From assembly GCA_015065335.1 (NCBI GenBank), contig SVQM01000007.1:1-40092 (forward strand): 40,092 nucleotides of DNA. Reading direction: 5' to 3'. Shown in pieces: positions 10,415 to 19,217 of this stretch. The notes under the pieces are model-generated. The model was not told the origin of the DNA and did no database searches. It was given only the letters and a program-made list of their open reading frames with translations. The DNA comes from Oscillospiraceae bacterium (GTDB lineage: Bacteria; Bacillota; Clostridia; Oscillospirales; CAG-272). Both the position numbers and the translations under genes were made by a program. The first letter of the stretch is position 1, and every line of letters begins with the position of its first letter.

Positions 10415-11053
10415 TCAGAGCTTCTCCGATCGAATAAGGAGTAGCTTTCCCTCATGACACGTAACAGTGGCACCGCAGGCGAGAGTCTCGTTACTCACTG
10501 CGTAAGCATCAGCTCTGGTGAGAGTACTTCTGTCAAGGGGGTATGCGCATCCCTCGGCAGATATCACACATTCGTCAAGAGCAAGGGTGGAGAAATATCT
10601 GTACTCCCCGTGGGGAATATGGACAGCTTCGCCATCACGTATTACACGAAGCTCATTTGCTCCGTCGGTATAAATAACGCTAATCCCTCTGTCTGACAGT
10701 GCTTCAAGGAGGAACACGTTTGACAGAGTATGATCGGCTCTGCCGCTAAGCCCACCGATGATATACAGCTCCGCAGCACCTCGCTCAATGGCAATATATG
10801 CCGCAAGCATGGTATCAGTCTCATTCTTCTGTGCAGGATGGCGGATGATCTCACTCATTCTGCCTGTTGCCGCATCTATGTATTCCACTGGCATACTGTC
10901 TCCGATGGAATCAAAATCCCCAACGATCAGGTCGGGAAAAACACCGAGCTTTTTCGCCATAATGAATCCGCTGTCAGCGGCAACGCAAAGCTCATGATGA
11001 GGGATCCTCACACCTGTGGCACATTCACCGCCCGTAAATATCACAGCTCTCAT
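10415..11053 (-). CDS. thiN: Thiamine pyrophosphokinase
   Basis: VAADSGFIMAKKLGVFPDLIVGDFDSIG and HPAQKNETDTMLA motifs; 4-bp overlap with rsgA. Confidence 0.9.
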   Translation of the reverse strand: MRAVIFTGGECATGVRIPHHELCVAADSGFIMAKKLGVFPDLIVGDFDSIGDSMPVEYIDAATGRMSEIIRHPAQKNETDTMLAAYIAIERGAAELYIIGGLSGRADHTLSNVFLLEALSDRGISVIYTDGANELRVIRDGEAVHIPHGEYRYFSTLALDECVISAEGCAYPLDRSTLTRADAYAVSNETLACGATVTCHEGKLLLIRSEKL

Positions 11054-12024
11054 TTTTTCGCCTCATTCCGTCTCTGCCAATCCGGCTTTTTCTTCATAGT
11101 CTCATAGAGATTTACAAAGCTCTCGTGACGCCGCAGGGATATTTTCCCTTCACTCACAGCATCTCTCACAGCACATTCCTCTTCTTTTGTATGAGTACAG
11201 TCTGCATATCTGCATTGATCAAGATACGGCACAAATTCACGGAATGCCGCAGTAAGCTTCTCAGGCTCAAAAAAATCGAACCGTTCAAAATCCAGCATGG
11301 AAAATCCGGGTGTGTCTGCAAGATAAAGCTCATCTGCAATGGGATAAAGCTCCACCGCACGAGTGGTGTGGCGTCCTCTCTCGGTCTTTCGGCTGACACC
11401 GCCAACCTCAGGAGCGATATGGGGGAAAAGCTGTCCCACGAGAGATGATTTTCCCGCACCGGACACTCCTGCAAATGCGGCAACAGCGCATCTGCCTTCG
11501 CTGTCCGTACCTCTGCAGCCGTAGATATAATCAAGTACCTCAGTACATCCCTCACCGGTCATCGCATCGGTGAGAAAGGTCTTAAATCCCGCAAGGGTAT
11601 ATTCCTCAGCGATCTCTCGGGCATAGTCCCCGTCAAGATCACACTTATTCACAACGATGGCACACTCGATACCGTTTGCATCCGCAATTACCGTAAGCTT
11701 ATCGATGTAAAAAAGATCCGGCTTCGGGGACGATGCAGGCACAACGATCATCATATGTGAAAGATTAGCCATTGGAGGGCGGATCAGCGTATTGCGCCTA
11801 TCATGGATGGCAATTATCACTCCTGCGGCACCGGACACATCATCCACAGTATCTGAGAGCTCGATATCCACAGTATCACCGGGAAGGGGTGATATTTTTT
11901 CATGTCTGAATACACCCCTTGCACGGCAGAGATACTCCTCAGCGACAGCATCACAAACAGGGCGGACTGTATATAGTCCGCCCACGCCCTTTGTTATTAT
12001 TCCCGTCACAACATCATTTGTCAT
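11050..12024 (-). CDS. rsgA: Ribosome small subunit-dependent GTPase A
   Basis: Circularly permuted GTPase motifs VVNKCDL, GVSGAGKSSLV, ADTPGFS; zinc site CRYADCTHTKEEECAV; ATG at 12024 with GGGAG upstream. Confidence 0.92.
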   Translation of the reverse strand: MTNDVVTGIITKGVGGLYTVRPVCDAVAEEYLCRARGVFRHEKISPLPGDTVDIELSDTVDDVSGAAGVIIAIHDRRNTLIRPPMANLSHMMIVVPASSPKPDLFYIDKLTVIADANGIECAIVVNKCDLDGDYAREIAEEYTLAGFKTFLTDAMTGEGCTEVLDYIYGCRGTDSEGRCAVAAFAGVSGAGKSSLVGQLFPHIAPEVGGVSRKTERGRHTTRAVELYPIADELYLADTPGFSMLDFERFDFFEPEKLTAAFREFVPYLDQCRYADCTHTKEEECAVRDAVSEGKISLRRHESFVNLYETMKKKPDWQRRNEAKK

Positions 12025-12040
12025 AGTAAGATACTCCCGG

Positions 12041-13930
12041 TCATAGTTCATCATCAACAGGCACAGCCTCCTCAGAAAGTCCTGCAGTCTCGGTCTCGCT
12101 TTCCACAGGCTCTGATGATACGATCTCACTGTCGATGGGTTCATCAGATATATCCGTATCCGACACCACATCCGATATCTCTTCAGTTTCCGAAGTCTCA
12201 GGTGCCTCTGTTTTCTTATCGGTCTTTTTTGTTGTATCCTCGGTTGTCTCCTCAGGAGCCTCAGTTGTCTCCTCAGTTTTACCGTAATCCTTACCGCCGC
12301 TGACGGTAAAGTTTATAAAGCTGTAAATGAACGCCTCATCTCCTGCACGAACACTCTGTGTAAGAACAGTTCCCTTCGCCTTATCAGATGCCTCATAAGT
12401 CACATCTCCGGGAAACAGCTTGTTCTCAAGAAGTCCCTTGAGCGCTTCACCCTCATTCTTGCCGACGAAATCCGGCATCTCGATCTTTTCGGCAGTAGGA
12501 CCTGAGCTGACGTACAACGTCACAGTATCACCGTTTTCAAGAGTTTCTCCGATATCGGGAGCAGTTGATATCACCGCACCCACATCATAAACACTGTTCA
12601 CCTGTGATTCGGTCACGATATCAAGCTTCACACCGATGTTTTCAAGAATTATCTTCGCCTCACGATAATCAAGCACAGTAACGTCGGGCATCTGAACGTG
12701 CCTTGGTCCCTGGCTCACCGTAAGAGTAAGCTCGCAACGCTTCTCACCCTTAACAACTCTTCTCGTCTCACCCGCCTCAGGAGACTGACTTATTATCTTT
12801 CCTGCAGGAACATCGTCAGAGTATGTCTCCTTGAGTATCAGCTTATAGTACTCAGAGCTGTCGAAGAACATCTCCATATCCTCCGTGTAAGACTGTCCGA
12901 CGAAATCCTTTATAGTGATAGTTTCGGTAGAATCATCTGCTCCGGAGAAGATGCTCGACAGAACGAAGAACACCGATACTATCGCCGCAATAAGAAATGC
13001 AACGGAAACACCCAATATTATGGGGAACATACTCTTACTTTGCTTACCGTTTTTGCTCTTGTTCTTTTTATTGGGATTTTTGAACTGTATTGACGGATTC
13101 TCCTTGAGTTTTGAGAGCTGACGTATCATCTGTGTCGCATTCTGATACCTCATCTCCGGTGATTTCTCAATAGCCATTGTAATGATCTGCTCAAGCCCCT
13201 TGGGAATGCTCTCGTTTATCTCACGGGGAGAGGTAGCAGATTCATTTATCTGCATAAGTGCAACAGATACAGGGCTATCTGCGGTAAATGGCAATTTACC
13301 CGTAGCCATCTCATACATAAGAACTCCGAGAGAATAGATATCGCTTCTCGCATCAATAGCATTACCGCTTGCCTGCTCGGGACTGATGTAATACACAGTT
13401 CCGATGGCCTTGTCGGTCATTGTAACGGTCTCCGCATTGGGGAGCTTTGCGATACCGAAATCCGTCACCTTGACGATTCCGTTTTTAAGGAGCATAATAT
13501 TCTGAGGCTTTATATCTCTGTGCACGATACCTTTTGCATGAGCATGCTCAAGGGCACGAAGTATCTGCTCCGTATATCCGATGATCTCTCTGAGTGAAAG
13601 AACACCCTTCTTTGTCATGTAATTCTTAAGAGTGATACCCTCGATATACTCCATGACGATATACTTCTCGGCGTTTTTCATGGAAACGTCGTAGATGTTC
13701 ACGATATTGGGGTGAGAGAGCATTGATACAGCCTTTGACTCATTTATGAATCTTTTAACAGACTGCTCATCCTTTGCGATCTCATCCTTCAGTATCTTTA
13801 CTGCCACATTACGGCGCATCAGTGTGTCCTCGGCCTTGAATACCACTGCCATTCCGCCGATACCGATTACCTTCTCTATCCTATAGCGGTTATCAAGAAC
13901 CGCACCTACATATCTTTCATAATTTTCCAT
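12041..13930 (-). CDS. prkC: Stk1/PrkC-type PASTA-domain Ser/Thr protein kinase
   Basis: GIGGMAVVFKA, HRDIKPQNIML, DFGIAKL kinase motifs; single TM; three PASTA-like repeats; acidic/Thr-rich C-terminal tail. Confidence 0.94.
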   Translation of the reverse strand: MENYERYVGAVLDNRYRIEKVIGIGGMAVVFKAEDTLMRRNVAVKILKDEIAKDEQSVKRFINESKAVSMLSHPNIVNIYDVSMKNAEKYIVMEYIEGITLKNYMTKKGVLSLREIIGYTEQILRALEHAHAKGIVHRDIKPQNIMLLKNGIVKVTDFGIAKLPNAETVTMTDKAIGTVYYISPEQASGNAIDARSDIYSLGVLMYEMATGKLPFTADSPVSVALMQINESATSPREINESIPKGLEQIITMAIEKSPEMRYQNATQMIRQLSKLKENPSIQFKNPNKKNKSKNGKQSKSMFPIILGVSVAFLIAAIVSVFFVLSSIFSGADDSTETITIKDFVGQSYTEDMEMFFDSSEYYKLILKETYSDDVPAGKIISQSPEAGETRRVVKGEKRCELTLTVSQGPRHVQMPDVTVLDYREAKIILENIGVKLDIVTESQVNSVYDVGAVISTAPDIGETLENGDTVTLYVSSGPTAEKIEMPDFVGKNEGEALKGLLENKLFPGDVTYEASDKAKGTVLTQSVRAGDEAFIYSFINFTVSGGKDYGKTEETTEAPEETTEDTTKKTDKKTEAPETSETEEISDVVSDTDISDEPIDSEIVSSEPVESETETAGLSEEAVPVDDEL

Positions 13931-13964
13931 TATATCTATCCCGCCCTTCTACTGTTTCCGAAGG

Positions 13965-14771
13965 TCACATTGAAATGATAACAACTGTAATGTTATCACT
14001 TCCGCCGCCGAGATTTGCTTTTTCTATAAGAGATGCACAAGCGCCTTCAGGCCCTTCTGCCTCTGTCACACATTTTACTATATCCTCTTCGGTTATATGA
14101 TTGGTAAGACCGTCTGTACAAAGAAGCACATACCCACCGCTCATATCCGTATCTACCGTAAAGAAATCCGTTTCTACCACAGCCTCGGTTCCCACCGCAC
14201 GTGTGATGATATTTCTGTTATTTGAAGTCTTTGCCTCATCAGCCGTCATCTTTCCGATATCAACAAGATACTGCACAAAAGAATGGTCATGGGTGATCTG
14301 GGTAATGCTCTCATCCTTTATGATGTACATACGGCTGTCTCCGACATTTACTGCGTACACTTTATCACCGCTTATATATGCGGATACGAGAGTCGTACCC
14401 ATTCCGTTCAGCGCATCATTTTCATTTGCCGCAGCATATACCGCATTATTTGCGGCTCTCACTGCTGAAAGAAGGATCTCCTTTACGGACTTGTCCTTAT
14501 TTACAGCTCTGCCCGACAGATCCTTTGTCTCTCCCATACCCCACTTATCAAGTGGAATACCGGGATCATCGGCTCCTGCAAGGCTTATATCGATGTATCC
14601 GGAAAAAGCCGCCGTCGCAGTTGAGGATGCTTCCTCTCCGCCGGAGGCACCTCCCATACCGTCGCATACAACGGCAAGCAGTCCGCAGTCATATTCCTTT
14701 ATCAGAAAACTGTCCTGATTGACCTGACGCTTCATCCCGACATTCGTCATTCCGAAAACACGCATAGTCAT
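13965..14771 (-). CDS. prpC: Stp1/PrpC PP2C-family protein phosphatase
   Basis: NQDSFLI, VVCDGMGG, VGDSRMYII, CTDGLTNH, GGSDNITVV motifs; adjacent to PASTA kinase. Confidence 0.94.
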   Translation of the reverse strand: MTMRVFGMTNVGMKRQVNQDSFLIKEYDCGLLAVVCDGMGGASGGEEASSTATAAFSGYIDISLAGADDPGIPLDKWGMGETKDLSGRAVNKDKSVKEILLSAVRAANNAVYAAANENDALNGMGTTLVSAYISGDKVYAVNVGDSRMYIIKDESITQITHDHSFVQYLVDIGKMTADEAKTSNNRNIITRAVGTEAVVETDFFTVDTDMSGGYVLLCTDGLTNHITEEDIVKCVTEAEGPEGACASLIEKANLGGGSDNITVVIISM

Positions 14772-14886
14772 GACCGTCCTTTCTTACTAAGGTCTTTATT
14801 ATTCATCTCTTTAACAATATACCACATCTCTGTTACATCTATTATAATATACTTCACACCGCAAGTAAACGATTATTATAAAAATT

Positions 14887-15945
14887 TTACATATTGTCCC
14901 CTTTGCCGTCATCAAGCCTTCTAAGTCTGAGCTGACCACAAGAGGCATCTATATCTCCGCCGAGACGACGACGGATAGTTGCATTGATACCGCATTTTTC
15001 AAGAACACGGCAGAATTTTTCCGAATTTTGCCTACCGGGTGCCGTAAGTCCAGTTTCCTTCACGGGATTAAGGAGAATAAGATTCACATGGCACGGCCTG
15101 TCCCCCATTTCCTTCCTCAGGAGGCGTCCGAGAGCCTCTGCTCCTTCTGCTGAATCATTCTCACCTGCAATGAGTGTATACTCAAAGGAGATACGTCTGC
15201 CCGTAGTATCGAAATAGTATCTGCAGGCATCCATCAGCTCCGCTATACACCATTTGCGGTTTATTGGCATGAGAGATGAGCGCACATCGTCATTGTACGC
15301 ATGGAGCGAGATGGAAAGCGTTACGGGAAGTCCTTCTCCCGCAAGGCGTTTTATTCCGTCAACAAGTCCGCAGGTGGAAACGGATATATGTCTAAGTCCG
15401 ATACCGGGACCTCCCTCGGCACTGACAAGGCGAAGAAATTTCACCGTATTGTCGTAATTGTCAAAGGGCTCTCCGATCCCCATCATCACCACTCCGTCAA
15501 CTCTGTCACCGCTGTCTCTTGCGGCTACGAGAACCTGTCCGAGGATCTCAGAGGCTGTGAGGTCTCGTGTTTTTCCTCGAAGCGTGGATGCACAGAAGGA
15601 GCATCCCATCCTACAGCCTGCCTGAGATGAGACGCAAAGCGTAGTACCGTGGTCGTATTTCATAAGAACGCACTCCACACACTCGCCGTCTGTAAGCTCC
15701 ATGAGATATTTGACGGTGCCGTCCTTAGCAGATACGTATTTTTCAAGGATGGAGGGAAGCCTGTACTCGGCATTCTCCGCCAGCTTTTCCTTGAAGGAGG
15801 CAGGCAGATTCTTCATATCTGCGATCTCTCTGCCCTTCATCATCCAGCCGTAAAGCTGTTCGCCGCGGAAAGCGCTCTCGCCCATCGATACGGCAAGCTC
15901 CCGCAGCTCTGTTTTTGTCATTCCAAGTATATCTTTCATAAGCAT
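14887..15945 (-). CDS. rlmN: 23S rRNA (adenine2503-C2) methyltransferase
   Basis: Radical SAM CRMGCSFCAS motif, GIGEPFDNYDN, SISLHAYND, RLGGDIDASCGQLR. Start placed at 15945 or 15939 because upstream ORF sequence overlaps a hairpin repeat. Confidence 0.93.
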   Translation of the reverse strand: MLMKDILGMTKTELRELAVSMGESAFRGEQLYGWMMKGREIADMKNLPASFKEKLAENAEYRLPSILEKYVSAKDGTVKYLMELTDGECVECVLMKYDHGTTLCVSSQAGCRMGCSFCASTLRGKTRDLTASEILGQVLVAARDSGDRVDGVVMMGIGEPFDNYDNTVKFLRLVSAEGGPGIGLRHISVSTCGLVDGIKRLAGEGLPVTLSISLHAYNDDVRSSLMPINRKWCIAELMDACRYYFDTTGRRISFEYTLIAGENDSAEGAEALGRLLRKEMGDRPCHVNLILLNPVKETGLTAPGRQNSEKFCRVLEKCGINATIRRRLGGDIDASCGQLRLRRLDDGKGDNM

Positions 15946-15949
15946 TTTA

Positions 15950-16133
15950 TTACACGGGACTCTGTCCCGCACCCTGCCAAACCCTTTTTGAAAAAAGGGT
16001 TTGGATTCCCAAAAACTTCAAAAGAACTATTATTTGGTATACGTCACACTAAAGCTTTTACTTTGTCATAGCAAAGCCCTAAAGTTTTTGAGGGTTCCAA
16101 GGGAACTTTTTTCAAAAAGTTCCCTTGGCGTTC
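15950..16133. repeat. Two-hairpin intergenic element, copy B
   Basis: Left stem CCAAACCCTTTTT-GA-AAAAAGGGTTTGG; internal inverted boxes CCCAAAAACTT / AAGTTTTTGAGGG; right stem CCAAGGGAACTTTTT-TCA-AAAAGTTCCCTTGG. Confidence 0.8.
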
Positions 16134-16136
16134 TCC

Positions 16137-17480
16137 TCATCGTACCCTAATAAACTTTGAAATAAAGAATCCGTCGGTACCTGTCTTATGCGGCATGAGT
16201 GTGGCATATCCGTCGTTTCCCATTCCGCAAAGCTCGAAGGGCATCGGTTCAAACTCGGGATGCTCATCCCTGAATCTCATAAACACGCCCTCATTCTCCG
16301 CAGGATTCAATGTACAGGTAGAATACATGAGAACTCCGCCCTGCTTTACGCATTTTGCCGCACTGCAGAGGATATCATATTGCACTCCGGGAAGTCCCGC
16401 TATATCCGCAACGGATTTATAACGGATGTCAGGCTTTTTTGAGAGAACACCGAGTCCCGAGCAAGGAGCATCGCATAAAACATAATCGGCACATCCGAAA
16501 AGCTCTTCCGCAGGAGATTTTCCGTCACCCACATCCGCCTCGATTATCTCGATCCCAAGACGTTTTGCTCCATCACGAATAAGTGACAGCTTATTTTCAT
16601 GTATATCAAAGGATCTGACCGATCCCTCATTTTCCATAGTGATCGCACAACCAAAGGACTTTCCTCCGGGAGCCGCACACATATCGAGGACTACCGAGCC
16701 TTTTTCGGGTGACAACACTGCCACAGCGGCGGCAGATGCTTCATCCTGCACGAACCAAAGTCCCTCGTCGATACCCGAGAGGAACTCATTTCCCGATGTA
16801 ACAAGAACGTGAGGCACGATCTTTGACAAGCGGGATTCGGCCCCAAGCTCCGACAGCCTTGACGCCGCAGCCTCGGGAGAGCACTTCAGTGTATTCACAC
16901 GAAGGCATAACCTGTCTCCTCCGAAGGAGGAATCAAGTATCCCCTCCGTATCAGCCTCACCATATGCATCAAGGAAGAATACGCAAAGCTCACGAGGCAC
17001 GGAATATTTCACCGAAAGGTGTCCCGCAAGATCATCGCCCCTCGGGGGAAGCTCAAAATTTTTCTCTCCTCTGAGAAATGCTCTCAACACCCCGTTCACA
17101 AGTCCCGATGCTCTTTTCGGTACGAGTGCAACCGATTCGGACACCGCCGCATGATCGGGGATCTTGTCCATGTACAAAAGCTGATACAGTCCAAGCCTGA
17201 GTGCGGCACGCACTATCGGCTCAAGCTTTTTTGCCGGGGTCGACGAAAGCCTGTCAATGATGTAGTCAAGTGTGACAGATCTTTCCACCACTCCATAGAC
17301 AAGTGCCGAATATAGTCCCCTGTCAGCTCCGTGAAGCTCTCCGCCCTCAAGAGTGGCAGCAGCCTCAAGTCCTGCATATTTGCCCAGCTTCTCCCATTTT
17401 ACAAGGGAATCCGCCGCAAATTTACGAGGATTCGCAGAGGCTTTTTGCCCGTTTTTCCTATTCTTTTTTATATCAACCAC
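16137..17480 (-). CDS. rsmB: 16S rRNA (cytosine967-C5) methyltransferase
   Basis: NusB-like N-terminus, SAM motif VLDMCAAPGGKS, CDAPCSGLGVLSKKPDIRY, YSTCTLNPAENE. Confidence 0.93.
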   Translation of the reverse strand: MVDIKKNRKNGQKASANPRKFAADSLVKWEKLGKYAGLEAAATLEGGELHGADRGLYSALVYGVVERSVTLDYIIDRLSSTPAKKLEPIVRAALRLGLYQLLYMDKIPDHAAVSESVALVPKRASGLVNGVLRAFLRGEKNFELPPRGDDLAGHLSVKYSVPRELCVFFLDAYGEADTEGILDSSFGGDRLCLRVNTLKCSPEAAASRLSELGAESRLSKIVPHVLVTSGNEFLSGIDEGLWFVQDEASAAAVAVLSPEKGSVVLDMCAAPGGKSFGCAITMENEGSVRSFDIHENKLSLIRDGAKRLGIEIIEADVGDGKSPAEELFGCADYVLCDAPCSGLGVLSKKPDIRYKSVADIAGLPGVQYDILCSAAKCVKQGGVLMYSTCTLNPAENEGVFMRFRDEHPEFEPMPFELCGMGNDGYATLMPHKTGTDGFFISKFIRVR

Positions 17481-17549
17481 AGGCTTTTTGCCTCCTCTGT
17501 TTTAGTCAACTGTAAAATATCGCTTATTTTATGCAATTGCAGAATATAC

Positions 17550-18500
17550 TCAACGAAGCACATCACCCACGTTGATTTTTCTTCCTCGGACAAAATCCGC
17601 CGCCTTCATAGAGCCTTTTCCCTCGGGACGCACCTCAGTTACGGCTACAGCACCGCTTTCGCAGGCAACGACGATCTCACCCTGTCCCTTATCGGAGACG
17701 GAGATCACCTGACCGGGTACTGCATCGGAGGGGACGTTCACATCAGCCACAACAGCAGACACGATTTTGATTCCTTTGCCGTCGGGCATCTTGCATCTGC
17801 AAAGGGGAACGGGAGAAAGTCCTCGTATCTGTCTTGAGATCACAGCCGCATCTCGTGTAAAATCGAGAGTGTAATCCTCAGCAGTGATCTTTGCGGCATA
17901 GGTGGATAGAGAATCATCCTGCGGTGTGCGCGGAAGCGCCTCACCCGACCGTAGTATCTCTGAAACACGGCACAGAGCCGCACCGCCTGCCACGCACAGC
18001 TTATCGTGGACTGTGCCAAAATTATCGGTATCGGTAATGTCGATCTTTTCGCAGAGGATCATATCGCCTGTGTCAAGTCCCTCAGCCATATACATAGCGG
18101 TAACACCTGTTTCAGTATCACCGTCCATTATTGCACGCTGGATAGGAGCCGCACCACGATACCTGGGAAGGATCGATGCATGGGCGTTGATACAGCCGTA
18201 CCTTGGATAGTCAAGCACATATTTCGGAAGGATCTTGCCGTAGGCAGCAACGTATATCACATCGGGTGCAAGCTCATCAAGAGTATCGGAAAATGCACCG
18301 TCCCTTAAAGTATCCGGCTGATACACGGGGATGCCATGCTCCTGTGCCAGTACCTTCACGGGAGGGGGAGTGAGCTTCATTCCTCTGCCCACAGGCTTAT
18401 CGGGCTGAGTTACGGCACCGACTATATCCTCACCTTTATCTATGAGCGCACGCAGGCACTCAGCCGCAAAATCGGGGGTTCCCATAAAAAGAACACGCAT
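17550..18500 (-). CDS. fmt: Methionyl-tRNA formyltransferase
   Basis: MRVLFMGTPDFAAECLRAL, VTQPDKPVGRG, NAHASILPRYRGAAPIQRAI. Confidence 0.95.
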   Translation of the reverse strand: MRVLFMGTPDFAAECLRALIDKGEDIVGAVTQPDKPVGRGMKLTPPPVKVLAQEHGIPVYQPDTLRDGAFSDTLDELAPDVIYVAAYGKILPKYVLDYPRYGCINAHASILPRYRGAAPIQRAIMDGDTETGVTAMYMAEGLDTGDMILCEKIDITDTDNFGTVHDKLCVAGGAALCRVSEILRSGEALPRTPQDDSLSTYAAKITAEDYTLDFTRDAAVISRQIRGLSPVPLCRCKMPDGKGIKIVSAVVADVNVPSDAVPGQVISVSDKGQGEIVVACESGAVAVTEVRPEGKGSMKAADFVRGRKINVGDVLR

Positions 18501-18520
18501 ATTACAATACCTCGATCATA

Positions 18521-18988
18521 TTATTCAAAATCCGCAGGATCCAGCTTCTCGATCATCTTATCGATGAACAGCGTTCCGTCAAGATGGTCAAGCTCGTGGC
18601 AGAATGCTCTTGCCGCAAGATCTGTACCTGTGACGGTAAACTCCTCACCGTTTCTGTTGAGAGCTTTGACTGTTACGGATTTGGGACGTCTTGTGATGCC
18701 CCATACTCCGGGTACGGAGAGACATCCCTCAGTCTCCTCCTGTGTTCCCGTATAGGCGATGATCTTAGGATTTATAAGCTCAAGAAGCCCTGTTTCTTCT
18801 GTATCAACGAGAACTACCCGACGAAGAACGCCGACCTGTACTGCCGCAAGGCCACAGCCCTGTGCATCTGCAAGAGTCTCCTTCATATCATCAAGAAGAC
18901 GGATTATCCTTGGTGTGATCTCGGTCACCTCACGACTTGTCTTGCGGAGTACCGGATCGCCCTCTTTTACAATATTAAGTATAGCCAT
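18521..18988 (-). CDS. def: Peptide deformylase
   Basis: GCGLAAVQVG (with G-to-C/A variation), EGCLSVPG, HELDHLDGTLFID motifs. Confidence 0.95.
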   Translation of the reverse strand: MAILNIVKEGDPVLRKTSREVTEITPRIIRLLDDMKETLADAQGCGLAAVQVGVLRRVVLVDTEETGLLELINPKIIAYTGTQEETEGCLSVPGVWGITRRPKSVTVKALNRNGEEFTVTGTDLAARAFCHELDHLDGTLFIDKMIEKLDPADFE

Positions 18989-19017
18989 GATTTTTCTCCT
19001 TAGTATATTTCATTATG

Positions 19018-19203
19018 CGAGAACCCCTTTTGGACAAAAGCGGTTCTCGCGCTCTCCCCAAAAACTTTCAAACTAATACACAAGCAAAGCGAATGCAAGG
19101 CATCAGACCAAACAGTTTAGTATCACTTTGTTTACTTATTTATTAAAAAGTTTTTGAGGGGGAGGTCCGGAGGGGAGCTTTTTTCAAAAAGTTCCTCCTC
19201 CGC
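19018..19203. repeat. Two-hairpin intergenic element, copy C
   Basis: GAGAACCCCTTTTGGACAAAAGCGGTTCTC, CCCAAAAACTTT ... AAAGTTTTTGAGGG, GGAGGGGAGCTTTTTTCAAAAAGTTCCTCC. Confidence 0.75.
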
Positions 19204-19217
19204 AAAATAATCACCGA

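Noticed and set aside
9505-10437. ORFs 9505..9792, 9988..10287, 10192..10437
   Set aside because: They lie inside hairpin-rich tandem repeats and encode repeat translations without RBS or domain.
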